From IMG/VR virus record IMGVR_UViG_3300032323_001392, positions 1 to 40,048 of that record: a stretch of 40,048 nucleotides of DNA, one strand, 5' to 3'. Shown piece after piece: positions 21,707-29,695 of the stretch. This DNA comes from a virus. The notes under the pieces were generated by a model. The model saw only the letters and a list, made by a program, of their open reading frames with translations, had not been told where the DNA came from and did not search any database. The position numbers and the translations under genes were made by a program. The first letter of the stretch is position 1. Every line of letters begins with the position of its first letter.

Positions 21707-21736
21707 ACGTAAAATCATTAATGACCGCTAGTGATC

Positions 21737-22252
21737 TCAGCCGTTCAATACCTTAGCAAGACTGTTGATCACAGATGCAATACGACCAATATCACGAAGT
21801 TGTTCTACAGAGTATCCCATCTTCTTTAATCCATCGTAGTGCGCCTTGACACAGAAATGACATTTGCCAACGATACTGGCAGCTAATGAGTACGATTCAA
21901 ATCGTTCGGCAGTAGTACCACCGTGTGTTGAAATCGCATTCATACGCAACTGTGCTGGTAGTCCACTTAGTGCCGGATCGCCAGCCATCTCAACGTAAGG
22001 ATACCATACATTGTTCTGTGCCATTAAGCTCGCGGCAGTCATTGCGGCATCACGTTCTTGTTCATCAACAATGTTGCTCATGATGAACGAAATCAATTTG
22101 CCGTTGCCTGTGGACATTGCGGCTGCTAGTGCGCAACCTTCTGCTTCTTCTACAGGTAATGTGCTACGCTTAATAACAGCATCAAGATTTAACTTAGTGT
22201 CCTTTGCGTATTCTGGCAACGATTCTTTAAGTTGATCCACCCATGCAGTCAT
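21737..22252 (-). CDS. ahpD: AhpD alkylhydroperoxidase
   Basis: 171 residues. The AhpD signature is complete: VGKCHFCVKAHYDGLKKMG, with the redox pair Cys131 and Cys134 and His138 of the proton relay; Glu119 lies in RFESYSLAAS. In actinobacteria and others AhpD reduces AhpC, coupled to a lipoamide/NADH system. It follows ahpC with a 1-base overlap (TAATG), so this is a two-gene peroxidase system. It could protect against peroxide stress during infection. Confidence 0.93.
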   Translation of the reverse strand: MTAWVDQLKESLPEYAKDTKLNLDAVIKRSTLPVEEAEGCALAAAMSTGNGKLISFIMSNIVDEQERDAAMTAASLMAQNNVWYPYVEMAGDPALSGLPAQLRMNAISTHGGTTAERFESYSLAASIVGKCHFCVKAHYDGLKKMGYSVEQLRDIGRIASVINSLAKVLNG

Positions 22253-22791
22253 TATAGTGTCTCTCCGCCAACTGTTCGGTTACATGCACATAGTTCGCCA
22301 GTTTGAAGAGCATCAAGAACACGAAGTGTTTCTTCTGGGCTACGACCAACGTTCAAGTTGTTGACAGTAACGTGTTGGATTTCGTTGCTTGGATCAACAA
22401 TGAATGTAGCACGTAGAGCTGCGCCAGCTGGTGCGTAAAATATACCAAGCTGTTCAATCAATGACTTCTCACCGCGTTGTGTATCTGCAAATTGATTGTG
22501 TGTGATCTTTTGTAGATCACTGTGTGCTTTCTGCCAACTGACTTTACAGAACTCATTGTCTGTGCTGCCTGTGAGCAACACTGCATCACGGTCAGCAAAG
22601 TCACCTGTCAACTTGTCGTAGGCTACAATTTCTGTAGGACATACAAATGTAAAGTCCTTTGGATAGTAAACGATTACTTTCCATTTTCCCGGAAAGGATT
22701 CCTCAGTGATGTCAAAAAACGCATCATCAGGCTGTCCTGGTCGAACTCCCGTTACCACAAACGGTTCTAATTTATCGCCAACTGTTTTCAT
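22252..22791 (-). CDS. ahpC: AhpC peroxiredoxin
   Basis: 179 residues. Peroxidatic Cys51 in DFTFVCPTE, the catalytic Thr within the same motif, and Arg in GAALRATFIVDP. The C-terminal LCACNRT gives Cys168 and Cys170 as resolving thiols, as in the AhpD-dependent AhpC type. It reduces hydrogen peroxide and organic peroxides in the cytoplasm. First gene of an ahpC-ahpD operon behind a sigma-70 promoter and a CACACACAAGGAG leader. A phage copy of this pair is uncommon. Confidence 0.95.
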   Translation of the reverse strand: MKTVGDKLEPFVVTGVRPGQPDDAFFDITEESFPGKWKVIVYYPKDFTFVCPTEIVAYDKLTGDFADRDAVLLTGSTDNEFCKVSWQKAHSDLQKITHNQFADTQRGEKSLIEQLGIFYAPAGAALRATFIVDPSNEIQHVTVNNLNVGRSPEETLRVLDALQTGELCACNRTVGGETL

Positions 22792-22844
22792 AATATCTCC
22801 TTGTGTGTGTTGAAAACTTCATTCAGTGTTTATACTGATATCTT

Positions 22845-22873
22845 ATTGTACATTTATATATCCTATTAATCAA
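22845..22873 (-). promoter_or_regulatory. Sigma-70 promoter of ahpC with inverted repeat
   Basis: TTGATT (22868-22873), 17-base spacer, TACAAT (22845-22850). The -35 box lies in an inverted repeat CTATTAA/TTAATAG, a possible operator. It does not fit an OxyR site spacing. Confidence 0.8.
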
Positions 22874-22941
22874 GCGATTTTAATAGGTTTTCCAACAAAT
22901 ATTTTAATGACGCTTATTAAAAAAATTAATAACGTAAAATG

Positions 22942-22962
22942 AAAAACCCGCCGGAGCGGGTT
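22942..22962 (-). terminator. Intrinsic terminator of the outer-membrane barrel gene
   Basis: AACCCGC-TCCG-GCGGGTTTTTC on the minus strand. Confidence 0.9.
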
Positions 22963-22982
22963 CTATTTTGGAACAATTTAAA

Positions 22983-23564
22983 TTAAAATTTAACTACATA
23001 CCCTGCGTTGGCTCCAAGGAATTCTGAATCTTTCCAAGAACGATCCAATCCTGCTGTTACCATAGTGTTTTCTGATAGTGTATATTCTGCACCTAGGCGT
23101 AGAGTATTGGTTTGATCAAAATAGCTGTCGCTGAATGAATCACGGAAACGGTATCCAACTTTTACAGACAACGGGCTTGTTAATTGTACCTTAACTCCTG
23201 GTTCAACAGAATAGTATGAATAATCAGCGCCATTTGTGTATTTGTAACCAACTGCACCTCTTGTGTAAAGTGCTACATCTTTTAACACACCATATTGATA
23301 TGAAAGGCCTGTTTCTAAGCGAGTTGCTTCGTTGCCATTTCGTCCGTTCTCTGAACGAAACTGATTGTTAACGTCCCAGGTAAGATTTTCTAAAACTTTA
23401 GTTCCAAATGTAAAATTCACACCTTGACGATTTGGATCTGCTTTGTCACTAGCAACAGTATCACGATATGCATATTGCAAATGGATAAAGTTTTTTGCTG
23501 ATTTATCCTCTGCGAATGCTAGAGTTGAGAATACTGCTAATGCTACTAATAATGCTTTCTTCAT
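22983..23564 (-). CDS. Outer-membrane beta-barrel (porin-like)
   Basis: 193 residues from the ATG at 23564, which has AAGGAG upstream and begins the signal peptide MKKALLVALAVFSTLAFA; a longer in-frame start at 23621 lacks both. The mature protein shows regular amphipathic strands and ends with a terminal Phe (LGANAGYVVKF), the outer-membrane assembly signal. About eight to ten strands would fit, like small porins such as KdgM or OmpW-type barrels; the exact family is not clear. It may alter host permeability or mask phage receptors. Confidence 0.85.
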   Translation of the reverse strand: MKKALLVALAVFSTLAFAEDKSAKNFIHLQYAYRDTVASDKADPNRQGVNFTFGTKVLENLTWDVNNQFRSENGRNGNEATRLETGLSYQYGVLKDVALYTRGAVGYKYTNGADYSYYSVEPGVKVQLTSPLSVKVGYRFRDSFSDSYFDQTNTLRLGAEYTLSENTMVTAGLDRSWKDSEFLGANAGYVVKF

Positions 23565-23626
23565 ATACTTCTCCTTATGTACACTGTTTGGCATGTGGTT
23601 CCGTAGTTCAAATATCACCAAACAAT

Positions 23627-23646
23627 AAAAAAGGGCCTCGCAGCCC
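23627..23646 (-). terminator. Terminator-like hairpin in the barrel gene leader (possible attenuator)
   Basis: GGGC-TGCGAG-GCCC followed by six T on the minus strand, 62 bases before the start codon. The stem is short. It lies downstream of a TATAAT box. Confidence 0.55.
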
Positions 23647-23663
23647 AGTCAAATATTTACAAC

Positions 23664-23669
23664 ATTATA
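23664..23669 (-). promoter_or_regulatory. Possible -10 box for the outer-membrane barrel gene
   Basis: TATAAT in the 45-base gap after the tmRNA terminator. No clear -35 box at 17 bases; TTGCCC lies at about 20 bases. Confidence 0.4.
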
Positions 23670-23702
23670 CGATAACCGTAGGTAAATGTGGGCAAATCCA
23701 AT

Positions 23703-23728
23703 AAAAAAGGCCACCGAAGTGACCTTTT
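23703..23728 (-). terminator. Intrinsic terminator of the tmRNA gene
   Basis: AAAAGGTCAC-TTCG-GTGGCCTTTTTT on the minus strand, a strong hairpin with a T run. Confidence 0.92.
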
Positions 23729-23729
23729 G

Positions 23730-24048
23730 CTATTTTGGGTTACAAGGTATAACTACCCCGGACCTGCTGTTTTTTAGGCAGCTAGAGCAACTTTGCTTTT
23801 ACCAGAAACTGTGTTTCCAGTGAAGCTCATTGCTGTGAAGTCAAATGTATCTGCGTTTGCATTTACGTTTTTTGCTTGGATTACGTCCATCGCCTCTCGT
23901 GTTGCCGTCTCTACTATCTCACGCTGTCGAAACCTGGTCACCCCCACCCAAATATACTTTTCAATACACTTGGGTGGAGGTGGGCGGAATCGAACCGCCG
24001 TCCAACATGCCTTCGCTTTGAAGGGATTACAACAATTCTATTATTTAC
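23730..24048 (-). ncRNA. ssrA: Circularly permuted (two-piece) tmRNA
   Basis: Read on the minus strand, the acceptor piece comes first: an arm CCTTC/GAAGG, then CATGTTG, then the T arm GGCGGTTCGATTCCGCC and acceptor strand CACCTCC (23976-23982), discriminator A and CCC. After an intervening loop comes the coding piece, starting GGGGGTG (23939-23945) and continuing ACCAGGTTTCGACAGCGTG. The acceptor strands pair 7 of 7, CAGCGTG pairs with CATGTTG as P2, and the linker extends the acceptor helix to about 18 bp. The tag frame is at 23774-23860. tmRNA with SmpB rescues stalled ribosomes. The outer ends are approximate; the terminal A of CCA is not encoded. It is downstream of cspA. Confidence 0.92.
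23774..23860 (-). other. tmRNA tag-encoding frame (28 residues)
   Basis: From resume codon GCA the tag begins ANADTFDFTAMSF and ends GKSKVALAA before TAA. The end VALAA is the usual protease-recognition end. The resume site is chosen by the run AAAAAACGTAAATGCAAAC, like other tmRNAs. Most tags are about 8-15 residues, so this one is long. Confidence 0.8.
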
Positions 24049-24053
24049 CCAAC

Positions 24054-24257
24054 TTACGCTGGATAAATGTTTGCTGCCTGCTTGCCTTTTTGTCCTTGCA
24101 CTACATCAAACGTTACTGCTTGATTTTCCTGTAGAACTTTGAAGCCTGAGCTTTGTATTGCTGAGTAATGAGCAAATAAATCCTCACCACCGTTGTCTGG
24201 AGTAATAAATCCAAAACCTTTGGTTTCATTAAACCATTTTACTTTTCCTGTTGCCAT
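24054..24257 (-). CDS. cspA: Cold-shock protein (CspA family)
   Basis: 67 residues, the standard size. RNP1 [11 protein letters not shown] and RNP2 LFAHYSAIQ (a change from the usual VFVHFSAI) lie in the single OB-fold, with [14 protein letters not shown] at the N-terminus and [18 protein letters not shown] at the end. It binds single-stranded RNA or DNA and melts mRNA structure, and could aid translation of structured or leaderless messages. It is just upstream of the tmRNA on the same strand and may be co-transcribed. Confidence 0.95.
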   Translation of the reverse strand: MATGKVKWFNETKGFGFITPDNGGEDLFAHYSAIQSSGFKVLQENQAVTFDVVQGQKGKQAANIYPA

Positions 24258-24278
24258 TTTAATAACTTTCCTTTAATA

Positions 24279-24542
24279 TTAAATTTTACTTTCTTTTTGA
24301 CTTAGTGTCAAGAGTTTAGAATGTAAAATCATGTTTTCTGTTACTAATTTGGTTAAAGTTGCTAATATAACCAAACGTTCGTTATCTGTGTAAACATCTT
24401 TGTCAAATTGATCAAGTATGCTTGTTCCAATCATTTTCATTGCTTCTGTCTTGCCTTGCTTAAATGACCCCCAGTCAAATGGGTCACCCTCTTCTACCGC
24501 AAATGCGATATCAATTAGTTCTTCTAATGTTACTTTAGCCAT
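24279..24542 (-). CDS. 87-residue hypothetical phage protein
   Basis: All-helical prediction. It begins MAKVTLEELIDIAFAVEEGDPFDWGSF and ends LLTLSQKESKI. No signal peptide and no known motif. It overlaps the DUF454 gene by 13 bases, so the two are co-translated, and a ribosome site (GGAGAAAAGGTAGG) lies before it. The function is unknown. Confidence 0.7.
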   Translation of the reverse strand: MAKVTLEELIDIAFAVEEGDPFDWGSFKQGKTEAMKMIGTSILDQFDKDVYTDNERLVILATLTKLVTENMILHSKLLTLSQKESKI

Positions 24543-24940
24543 CCTACCTTTTCTCCACTATTGATTCTTCTTTGGTGTTCTTCAACACTCCCAGGAAAAC
24601 GCCAAGCCCAAATGGCAACAATGGCCATAAAGCCAGCAGTACTGATAACCCCAATTAGTTTTACTCCTGTAAAAAACATTATGAGTAAACTGGTACCCAT
24701 CATGGCTAACATAAAATATTTCATCTTAGTCGGAAACACACGCTTAGTATTCCAATTGGTTAAGAATGGTCCAAACAGTTTGTGATTATAGATCCAACGA
24801 TGCATACGTTCACTGCCTTTACTGAAACAGTAAGCGGCAAATACTACGAATATGCTGTAAGGTATTCCGGGAGTAATAATTCCAATGTAGGCCATTCCTA
24901 AACTTAGGAAGCCAAGACAGTTCCAAAATAATTTTTTCAT
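24530..24940 (-). CDS. DUF454 (YbaN-like) membrane protein
   Basis: 136 residues. The DUF454 pattern is clear: LGFLSLGMAYIGIITPGIPYSIFVVFAAYCFSKGSERMHRWI, then HKLFGPFLTNW. Four hydrophobic helices are visible (about 8-40 as two, 75-90, 92-112). This family is widespread in proteobacterial inner membranes with no settled function. It starts at the stop of the cysteine-peptidase gene (1-base overlap). A phage copy may be host-derived. Confidence 0.8.
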   Translation of the reverse strand: MKKLFWNCLGFLSLGMAYIGIITPGIPYSIFVVFAAYCFSKGSERMHRWIYNHKLFGPFLTNWNTKRVFPTKMKYFMLAMMGTSLLIMFFTGVKLIGVISTAGFMAIVAIWAWRFPGSVEEHQRRINSGEKVGWLK

Positions 24941-25800
24941 TAAACTACCTTGACACTAGATCCTGCACTGCCTGAGTAGGTCACTGCTCTATCATATTCT
25001 GCAGGCACGTTCCATGCTCTAGATACTGATATGATTGGCATTCCGCCTGCTTTAAATCCTACTTCTGTAAGGTTATCTGATTGGTTTCCACCTGCGATCA
25101 GCACAGTACCGTTTGATGGATTGTATCCTCTAAAGAATCCAATATGTCCTCCACCAGCACGACTGAAAACCACGATATCATTTAAGCGCCACTTGCTTCG
25201 GTCATCTAATGGTATTCTTGTACCGAATCCATTATAAGCCAAACTGCTCAAAGTTTTAAGACTCTGCACTCCGGATACTTTTAACACTGATCCAGCAAAG
25301 GCAGCACACCACGGTGTTGAATCTGAGTTAAGATTAAATCCTACTGCTTTATAACTGCTGACGATATATTGATTGCTACCAGTTTCTTTCCAGCGACCTG
25401 CTCTAGCATCAGATAATGCAGTATCAATATTTTTAGAAAGTACAGCAAATATAGCATTGGGATCTGCATTGGGATCTAGTTTAGCAGGAAATCCTCCAGC
25501 TGTACTATACGCACCCGGATTGGCTTCTTTAGTAACTTTTTCTAAAGGACCTTCGTGTGGTACTTCACCCCTGCCAGTTAATCCTACCTCAGCTTCTGCA
25601 GTAGTAGTGGCTAATGCACCGCTGGTTGCTACGGCTGTAGATTGTGTAAGTGATATCGAAACCTGTACAGCCTCTGGGGAACCAATAGCTGGACTAGGAC
25701 TTGCTTCTTCCCATAATGCTATGAGCTTTTTATTTGCGTAGACATCATTGGCACGCCATACATCAAGTATTGGTGGTCCCAGTCCGGTTCTGTATGGCAT
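24940..25800 (-). CDS. NlpC/P60- or CHAP-like cysteine peptidase, virion or lysis enzyme
   Basis: 286 residues. N-terminus MPYRTGLGPPILDVWRAND looks like a structural segment. A low-complexity linker (about 40-90) precedes the C-terminal domain (about 120-275). That domain has the catalytic Cys in STPWCAAFAGSVLK and His in GGGHIGFFRGYN, with VLIAGGNQSDNL downstream, the pattern of TIGR02594-type peptidoglycan hydrolases. Because it lacks a signal peptide and has a long N-terminal part, it may be a tail-associated lysin rather than the endolysin. Confidence 0.75.
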   Translation of the reverse strand: MPYRTGLGPPILDVWRANDVYANKKLIALWEEASPSPAIGSPEAVQVSISLTQSTAVATSGALATTTAEAEVGLTGRGEVPHEGPLEKVTKEANPGAYSTAGGFPAKLDPNADPNAIFAVLSKNIDTALSDARAGRWKETGSNQYIVSSYKAVGFNLNSDSTPWCAAFAGSVLKVSGVQSLKTLSSLAYNGFGTRIPLDDRSKWRLNDIVVFSRAGGGHIGFFRGYNPSNGTVLIAGGNQSDNLTEVGFKAGGMPIISVSRAWNVPAEYDRAVTYSGSAGSSVKVV

Positions 25801-25809
25801 CTCTTATTC

Positions 25810-26100
25810 CTAGACTAATTTAATACCAGTAGTACTTTGTACAAACTGATCGGCGAATGCCTTGTCTGTGGCTTCTGCTACTGTGATTGTGGTTTTTAAC
25901 AGTTTAATTTCCTTTTCTGGATTCACTGTGAATAGATACGGCATTAATCCTGGACCTCTTTCACCCATAGCTATAACCATTGGGCGTGATAGTTTATAAA
26001 AACTATCAGTTTCTGCTGATAATCTAGCTACTATCTCTTCTCCTGAAGTGAGTTTTAAAGTAATCACTTCACCTACTGTTACACCTTTATCAATTAACAT
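25810..26100 (-). CDS. LSm-like small phage protein
   Basis: 96 residues. The region GEVITLKLTSGEEIVARLSAETDSFYKLSRPMVI fits an Sm-like beta-barrel (strands with G-x-x-V and a G-E-E turn), as in small LSm-type proteins of marine T4-like phages. Bacterial Sm-like proteins bind RNA; no direct evidence for that here. It overlaps glutaredoxin by 11 bases and is 9 bases from the peptidase gene, all in the nrd cluster. Confidence 0.65.
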   Translation of the reverse strand: MLIDKGVTVGEVITLKLTSGEEIVARLSAETDSFYKLSRPMVIAMGERGPGLMPYLFTVNPEKEIKLLKTTITVAEATDKAFADQFVQSTTGIKLV

Positions 26101-26320
26101 TTTCTAACCTTTTCTTTAATTCTTGAAATCCACCTACCAGTTCTCCATCGAGAACAATCTGTGGTACTGATCTCGCTCCGGGTACTGCTTCTAACAAATC
26201 TTCTTTAAGATAACCATCACCGATAATTTTTTCTTCGTACTCGATGCCTTTCATCTTTAATAATGCTTTAGCCTGATCGCAATAAGGACAGGCAGGTTTG
26301 CTCCAAACTACAGCTTTCAT
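26090..26320 (-). CDS. Glutaredoxin
   Basis: 76 residues, a single-domain glutaredoxin. Redox motif CPYC at residues 11-14 (WSKPACPYCDQAKALL), cis-Pro in RSVPQIVLDG, and glutathione-binding GGFQEL. In T4-like phages it supplies electrons to ribonucleotide reductase, and it follows nrdA and nrdB here. The start has AGGAT upstream. Confidence 0.93.
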   Translation of the reverse strand: MKAVVWSKPACPYCDQAKALLKMKGIEYEEKIIGDGYLKEDLLEAVPGARSVPQIVLDGELVGGFQELKKRLENVN

Positions 26321-26328
26321 ATTCTATA

Positions 26329-26496
26329 TTATCCTGAATAAACGATTCCACCTTTTTTGTCTGTGACACGCACTAGCAATGCTCCAGCATTCTTTTTAGC
26401 CAAAGCTGCAGAAATCGCTGCCTGCTCTGTACCGTAGCTGCCAAGTGTAGACCAAGATTCGTAAGGTGAGTTTCTTTTAAATTGTGCTTTATACAT
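26329..26496 (-). CDS. 55-residue hypothetical protein between nrdB and glutaredoxin
   Basis: Begins MYKAQFKRNSPYESWSTLGSYG and ends VTDKKGGIVYSG. It starts 5 bases after the nrdB stop and ends 8 bases before glutaredoxin. The pattern Y-x-S-W-S-x-x-G-x-x-G-T-E-x-x-A and a C-terminal beta-strand (GALLVRVTDKKGGIVY) suggest a small compact fold. No family recognised. Coding is supported by its exact fit in the operon. Confidence 0.7.
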   Translation of the reverse strand: MYKAQFKRNSPYESWSTLGSYGTEQAAISAALAKKNAGALLVRVTDKKGGIVYSG

Positions 26497-26501
26497 GTTT
26501 A

Positions 26502-27602
26502 TTATATAGCCGGAAGAGCATCATAGTCAATATTTTCGCTCATAACACCAATAACATAATTAGTGCTTTCGTTTTCTTGTAGAGCAGTTTGTTTTTTGCT
26601 GGTGTCCGAATGTTTGTTGAACCAAGGAATCGGTGTTACCTTAGGTGCAGGATTAGTATATTTAATGCCAATATCTTTCAAAGCACCAACTGCTGTGTAG
26701 TCTACGAATTCTTTAAGAATGTTAGCATTCAGTCCGATTACAGGCCCTTTGTTAAACAAGTAGTCTGCCCATTGTTTTTCTTCACGTATTACATCCATAT
26801 ACAATGCGTATACTTCAGCTTCACACTCTGCTTTAATGTCAGCAAAGCGACTATCTTCTTTAATCACTTGATTGATCAAATAAGCGGTCCAGCCTTTGTG
26901 TAACAGTTCGTCTTGGAGAATCAAACTGATAATGTTTCCATTACCCATAAAGATTTTATTCTCCACCATGGCTAAACTTGTAGCAAATGATACCATAAAG
27001 CGGAACGCTTCTAATGCATACGATGCGTGTAGTGCCATCCAAATTGCCTTGATATATTCTTTTTCTGGAATCGTTTCGCCTAGTTGTTTACGACAGTTGA
27101 CCACATGCAATGCTTCATAGTAATTACCTACACTACTTGCCATGTCTATAATTTCTTTAGTGTCGTGGATTGTATTGAATACATCTTTTGGCACATTATA
27201 GATATTACGAATGATGTGGCTGTATGACTTGCTGTGAATGTTAGTTTCAAAGAATGTCCAGTTGTATATCAATGCTTCAAGTTCTGGCAATGAAACAACA
27301 GGCATAAAGATTTGGCTAGGGCCACGACCTTGTAAACTATCCAATGCTGTTTGTCTTAATAGGTTACTAGTAAAGATATGTTTTACAGCATCACTAGCAT
27401 CTTTAAAGTCATTTGAATCTTTAGTAAGACTAATCTCTTCTGGTTGCCAAAAGAAGCCACGTGCTGTTGCTTCAAAGTCTGCAATCTTTTTATACTTAAC
27501 TTCTTCAAATCGTTGAATGGTTACGGGCCCTGCTGGGTCAAGAAACATCTTACGATTGAGATAGTCTGTCTTTGTGTTTAAATTATATTGAGCTTGACTC
27601 AT
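26502..27602 (-). CDS. nrdB: Ribonucleotide reductase class I beta subunit
   Basis: 366 residues. The radical region is NIHSKSYSHIIRNIY, with the Tyr that corresponds to E. coli Tyr122. The second metal-ligand helix is ENKIFMGNGNIISLILQDELLHKGW (Glu and His). The C-terminus ENIDYDALPAI is the tail that binds the alpha subunit. It makes the tyrosyl radical needed for ribonucleotide reduction. It overlaps the alpha gene by 4 bases (ATGA). Confidence 0.95.
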   Translation of the reverse strand: MSQAQYNLNTKTDYLNRKMFLDPAGPVTIQRFEEVKYKKIADFEATARGFFWQPEEISLTKDSNDFKDASDAVKHIFTSNLLRQTALDSLQGRGPSQIFMPVVSLPELEALIYNWTFFETNIHSKSYSHIIRNIYNVPKDVFNTIHDTKEIIDMASSVGNYYEALHVVNCRKQLGETIPEKEYIKAIWMALHASYALEAFRFMVSFATSLAMVENKIFMGNGNIISLILQDELLHKGWTAYLINQVIKEDSRFADIKAECEAEVYALYMDVIREEKQWADYLFNKGPVIGLNANILKEFVDYTAVGALKDIGIKYTNPAPKVTPIPWFNKHSDTSKKQTALQENESTNYVIGVMSENIDYDALPAI

Positions 27603-29665
27603 AGTTTACATGCCTCGCAATCTTCGTCAATCGATGTTTCCACTTCACGCTCATTATGGAAACCGTTGTAGTGTACTTCAGGAGTTGGTTCTGCCATTGC
27701 CTTACTACCTGCTTTATTAATTAGGCTATAGTAGAATGTCTTCAATCCCCACATGTGTGCCTGCATGAGATTTTTAATAATCAATGTAGTTGGCACTTTA
27801 CGATCTGCCCAGTGTGCTGGATTATAAAATGTGTTTGTTGAAATACTTTGATCAACATAAGCTGCTAATACTGCTGAGGTTTTAAGGTACCCATCACAAT
27901 CTTTCTGTTCCCACATCAATTGATATTTGTTTTTAAGTTTATGATATTCTGGCACCACCTGTATGAATGACCCTGCTTTAGATTCTTTAACAGTAATCAA
28001 GCTCATAGGCATTTCGATACCATTGGTAGAATCGATTACTACTGAACTGGATTCTACTGGGGCAATCGCCATCAGCGTGGCATTTCTAACACCATACTGT
28101 TTCATATCAAGTCGTAATGTTTCCCAATCTAGTTCCGGTTTAAAGTCAGCCAATTGATTTACACCTTTAGCACGTAACTCCCATGGAAACGTACCTTGAC
28201 CGTATCTAGTCTTAGCACTATCTACACAAGGACCTCTTTCTTTGGCTAACTCAACTGTGGCTTCAGTTAGGTAGAACGCTTGATGTTCCATCCATGATTT
28301 AACTTCTTGTAGTGCATCTTTCTCACCATACTTAAGACCACGCTTGGCATGCCAGTAAGCAAGATTGGTAACTCCAATACCTAGTGGTTGGATTTCATCG
28401 TTGCTAAGTTTGCTTTGTATACTCAAGAAGTCTTGATAGTCTAGAATATTGCATAGACTACGTTGTAATATGCGACATGCACGGCGCATGTCTTCTGGAT
28501 TACGGAACGATCCCCAGTTGATAGATCCTAGGGTACATAACGCTATGCGTCCAGCCTCGTCGTCTAATCTCTTAAATGGACGGGTTGGTAATAGGATCTC
28601 ACAGCACAAGTTACTTTGATAGATAGTATGATATTCAGGATCAAATGGTCCTTGATTCATAACATTATCAATAAACACCAAATAGATGCGACCCGTGTCT
28701 GTGCGTTCTTTTAGAATGCCTGATTTGAATACTTCCTCAGCACTCATAGTTTTCTTACGTAAGTCTTTACGCTTTTCGTATTTTACATATAGTTCTTCAA
28801 ATCGTTCTGTATTCTTATAAAATGCTTCGTACAAGTCAGGTACTTCGTTAGGATCAAAGAATGTAATATCTTCTTTGTTTTTAAATCTTCTCCAGAAGAA
28901 GGCGGATAAGACCACACCGTAGTCCATGTGTCTAACTCTTGTTTCTTCTGTGCCTTGGTTGTTCTTAAGCACGATAAGATCATCAAACTGTAAATGCCAA
29001 ATAGGATAGAATACAGTTGCGGAAGCATTACGAATGCCACCTTGTGAGCAACTGCGTAAGTCGCCAAACCATTTCTTAAGGAAGGGGATCATGCCAGTGT
29101 GCATGATTTCCCCGCCTCGTATAGGACTCCCTAATGGGCGCAAACGACCTATCTCTAGACCAATGCCAGCACGTTTACTGGCATACTTGGCCATCATTTC
29201 TCCGGATGCAAATATGCTATCCAAATCATCATCAGCACGAATAAGAACACACGAACTAAACTGCTTGGTCGGAGTACCTAGTCCAGCCAGCACTGGAGTA
29301 GCCAGTGTGAACAGGCCGTCCGAAGCACAGTTGTAATACTCTTTGATATATCTCATACGAGTACTATTGGGTTCTTCTTTGTGGAACACTGTGGCCGCTG
29401 CCACCATGTATCTTATCTGCGGTGTTTCATAAATTTCTTTAGTAGCGCGATTCTTAACAAGATATTTTTCAATCAACTGTTCAATCGCTGCATAAGAATA
29501 TTGTTCATCCTTGTCATGATCGATCATGTCGTTCATACGATTCCAATCGTCTTCTGTGTACCATTCTAATAGTTCTGAAGAATATAAACCGGTAGCAACA
29601 TTTTTCTTTACGATTTCATACAGATGGGGAGGAGTATAACTACCATAGACATCCTTGCGTAGCAT
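27599..29665 (-). CDS. nrdA: Ribonucleotide reductase alpha subunit, catalytic core (after an in-frame stop)
   Basis: 688 residues as read from the first ATG after the stop. The core is intact: TPTKQFSSCVLI with the first catalytic Cys, KYASKRAGIGLEIGRLRPLGSPIRGG, SCSQGGIRNASATVFYP, NLCCEILLP (loop Cys region), ALCTLGSINWG, and a C-terminal Cys pair EDCEACKL. It is similar to E. coli NrdA from about residue 88. The frame continues upstream through TAA at 29696-29698 into the ATP-cone, so the normal gene would span 27599-29938 (779 residues). No strong ribosome site precedes this ATG, so reinitiation is uncertain. Confidence 0.9.
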   Translation of the reverse strand: MLRKDVYGSYTPPHLYEIVKKNVATGLYSSELLEWYTEDDWNRMNDMIDHDKDEQYSYAAIEQLIEKYLVKNRATKEIYETPQIRYMVAAATVFHKEEPNSTRMRYIKEYYNCASDGLFTLATPVLAGLGTPTKQFSSCVLIRADDDLDSIFASGEMMAKYASKRAGIGLEIGRLRPLGSPIRGGEIMHTGMIPFLKKWFGDLRSCSQGGIRNASATVFYPIWHLQFDDLIVLKNNQGTEETRVRHMDYGVVLSAFFWRRFKNKEDITFFDPNEVPDLYEAFYKNTERFEELYVKYEKRKDLRKKTMSAEEVFKSGILKERTDTGRIYLVFIDNVMNQGPFDPEYHTIYQSNLCCEILLPTRPFKRLDDEAGRIALCTLGSINWGSFRNPEDMRRACRILQRSLCNILDYQDFLSIQSKLSNDEIQPLGIGVTNLAYWHAKRGLKYGEKDALQEVKSWMEHQAFYLTEATVELAKERGPCVDSAKTRYGQGTFPWELRAKGVNQLADFKPELDWETLRLDMKQYGVRNATLMAIAPVESSSVVIDSTNGIEMPMSLITVKESKAGSFIQVVPEYHKLKNKYQLMWEQKDCDGYLKTSAVLAAYVDQSISTNTFYNPAHWADRKVPTTLIIKNLMQAHMWGLKTFYYSLINKAGSKAMAEPTPEVHYNGFHNEREVETSIDEDCEACKL

Positions 29666-29695
29666 GCTTAGGCGTTGTTTGCCTGCTACGTATTG

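Noticed and set aside
22851-22890. OxyR operator at ahpC
   Set aside because: CTAT and ATAG are present but spacing and order do not match ATAG-N7-CTAT units.
23565-23621. Longer start of the outer-membrane barrel at 23621
   Set aside because: It would bury the signal peptide and ribosome site inside the protein.
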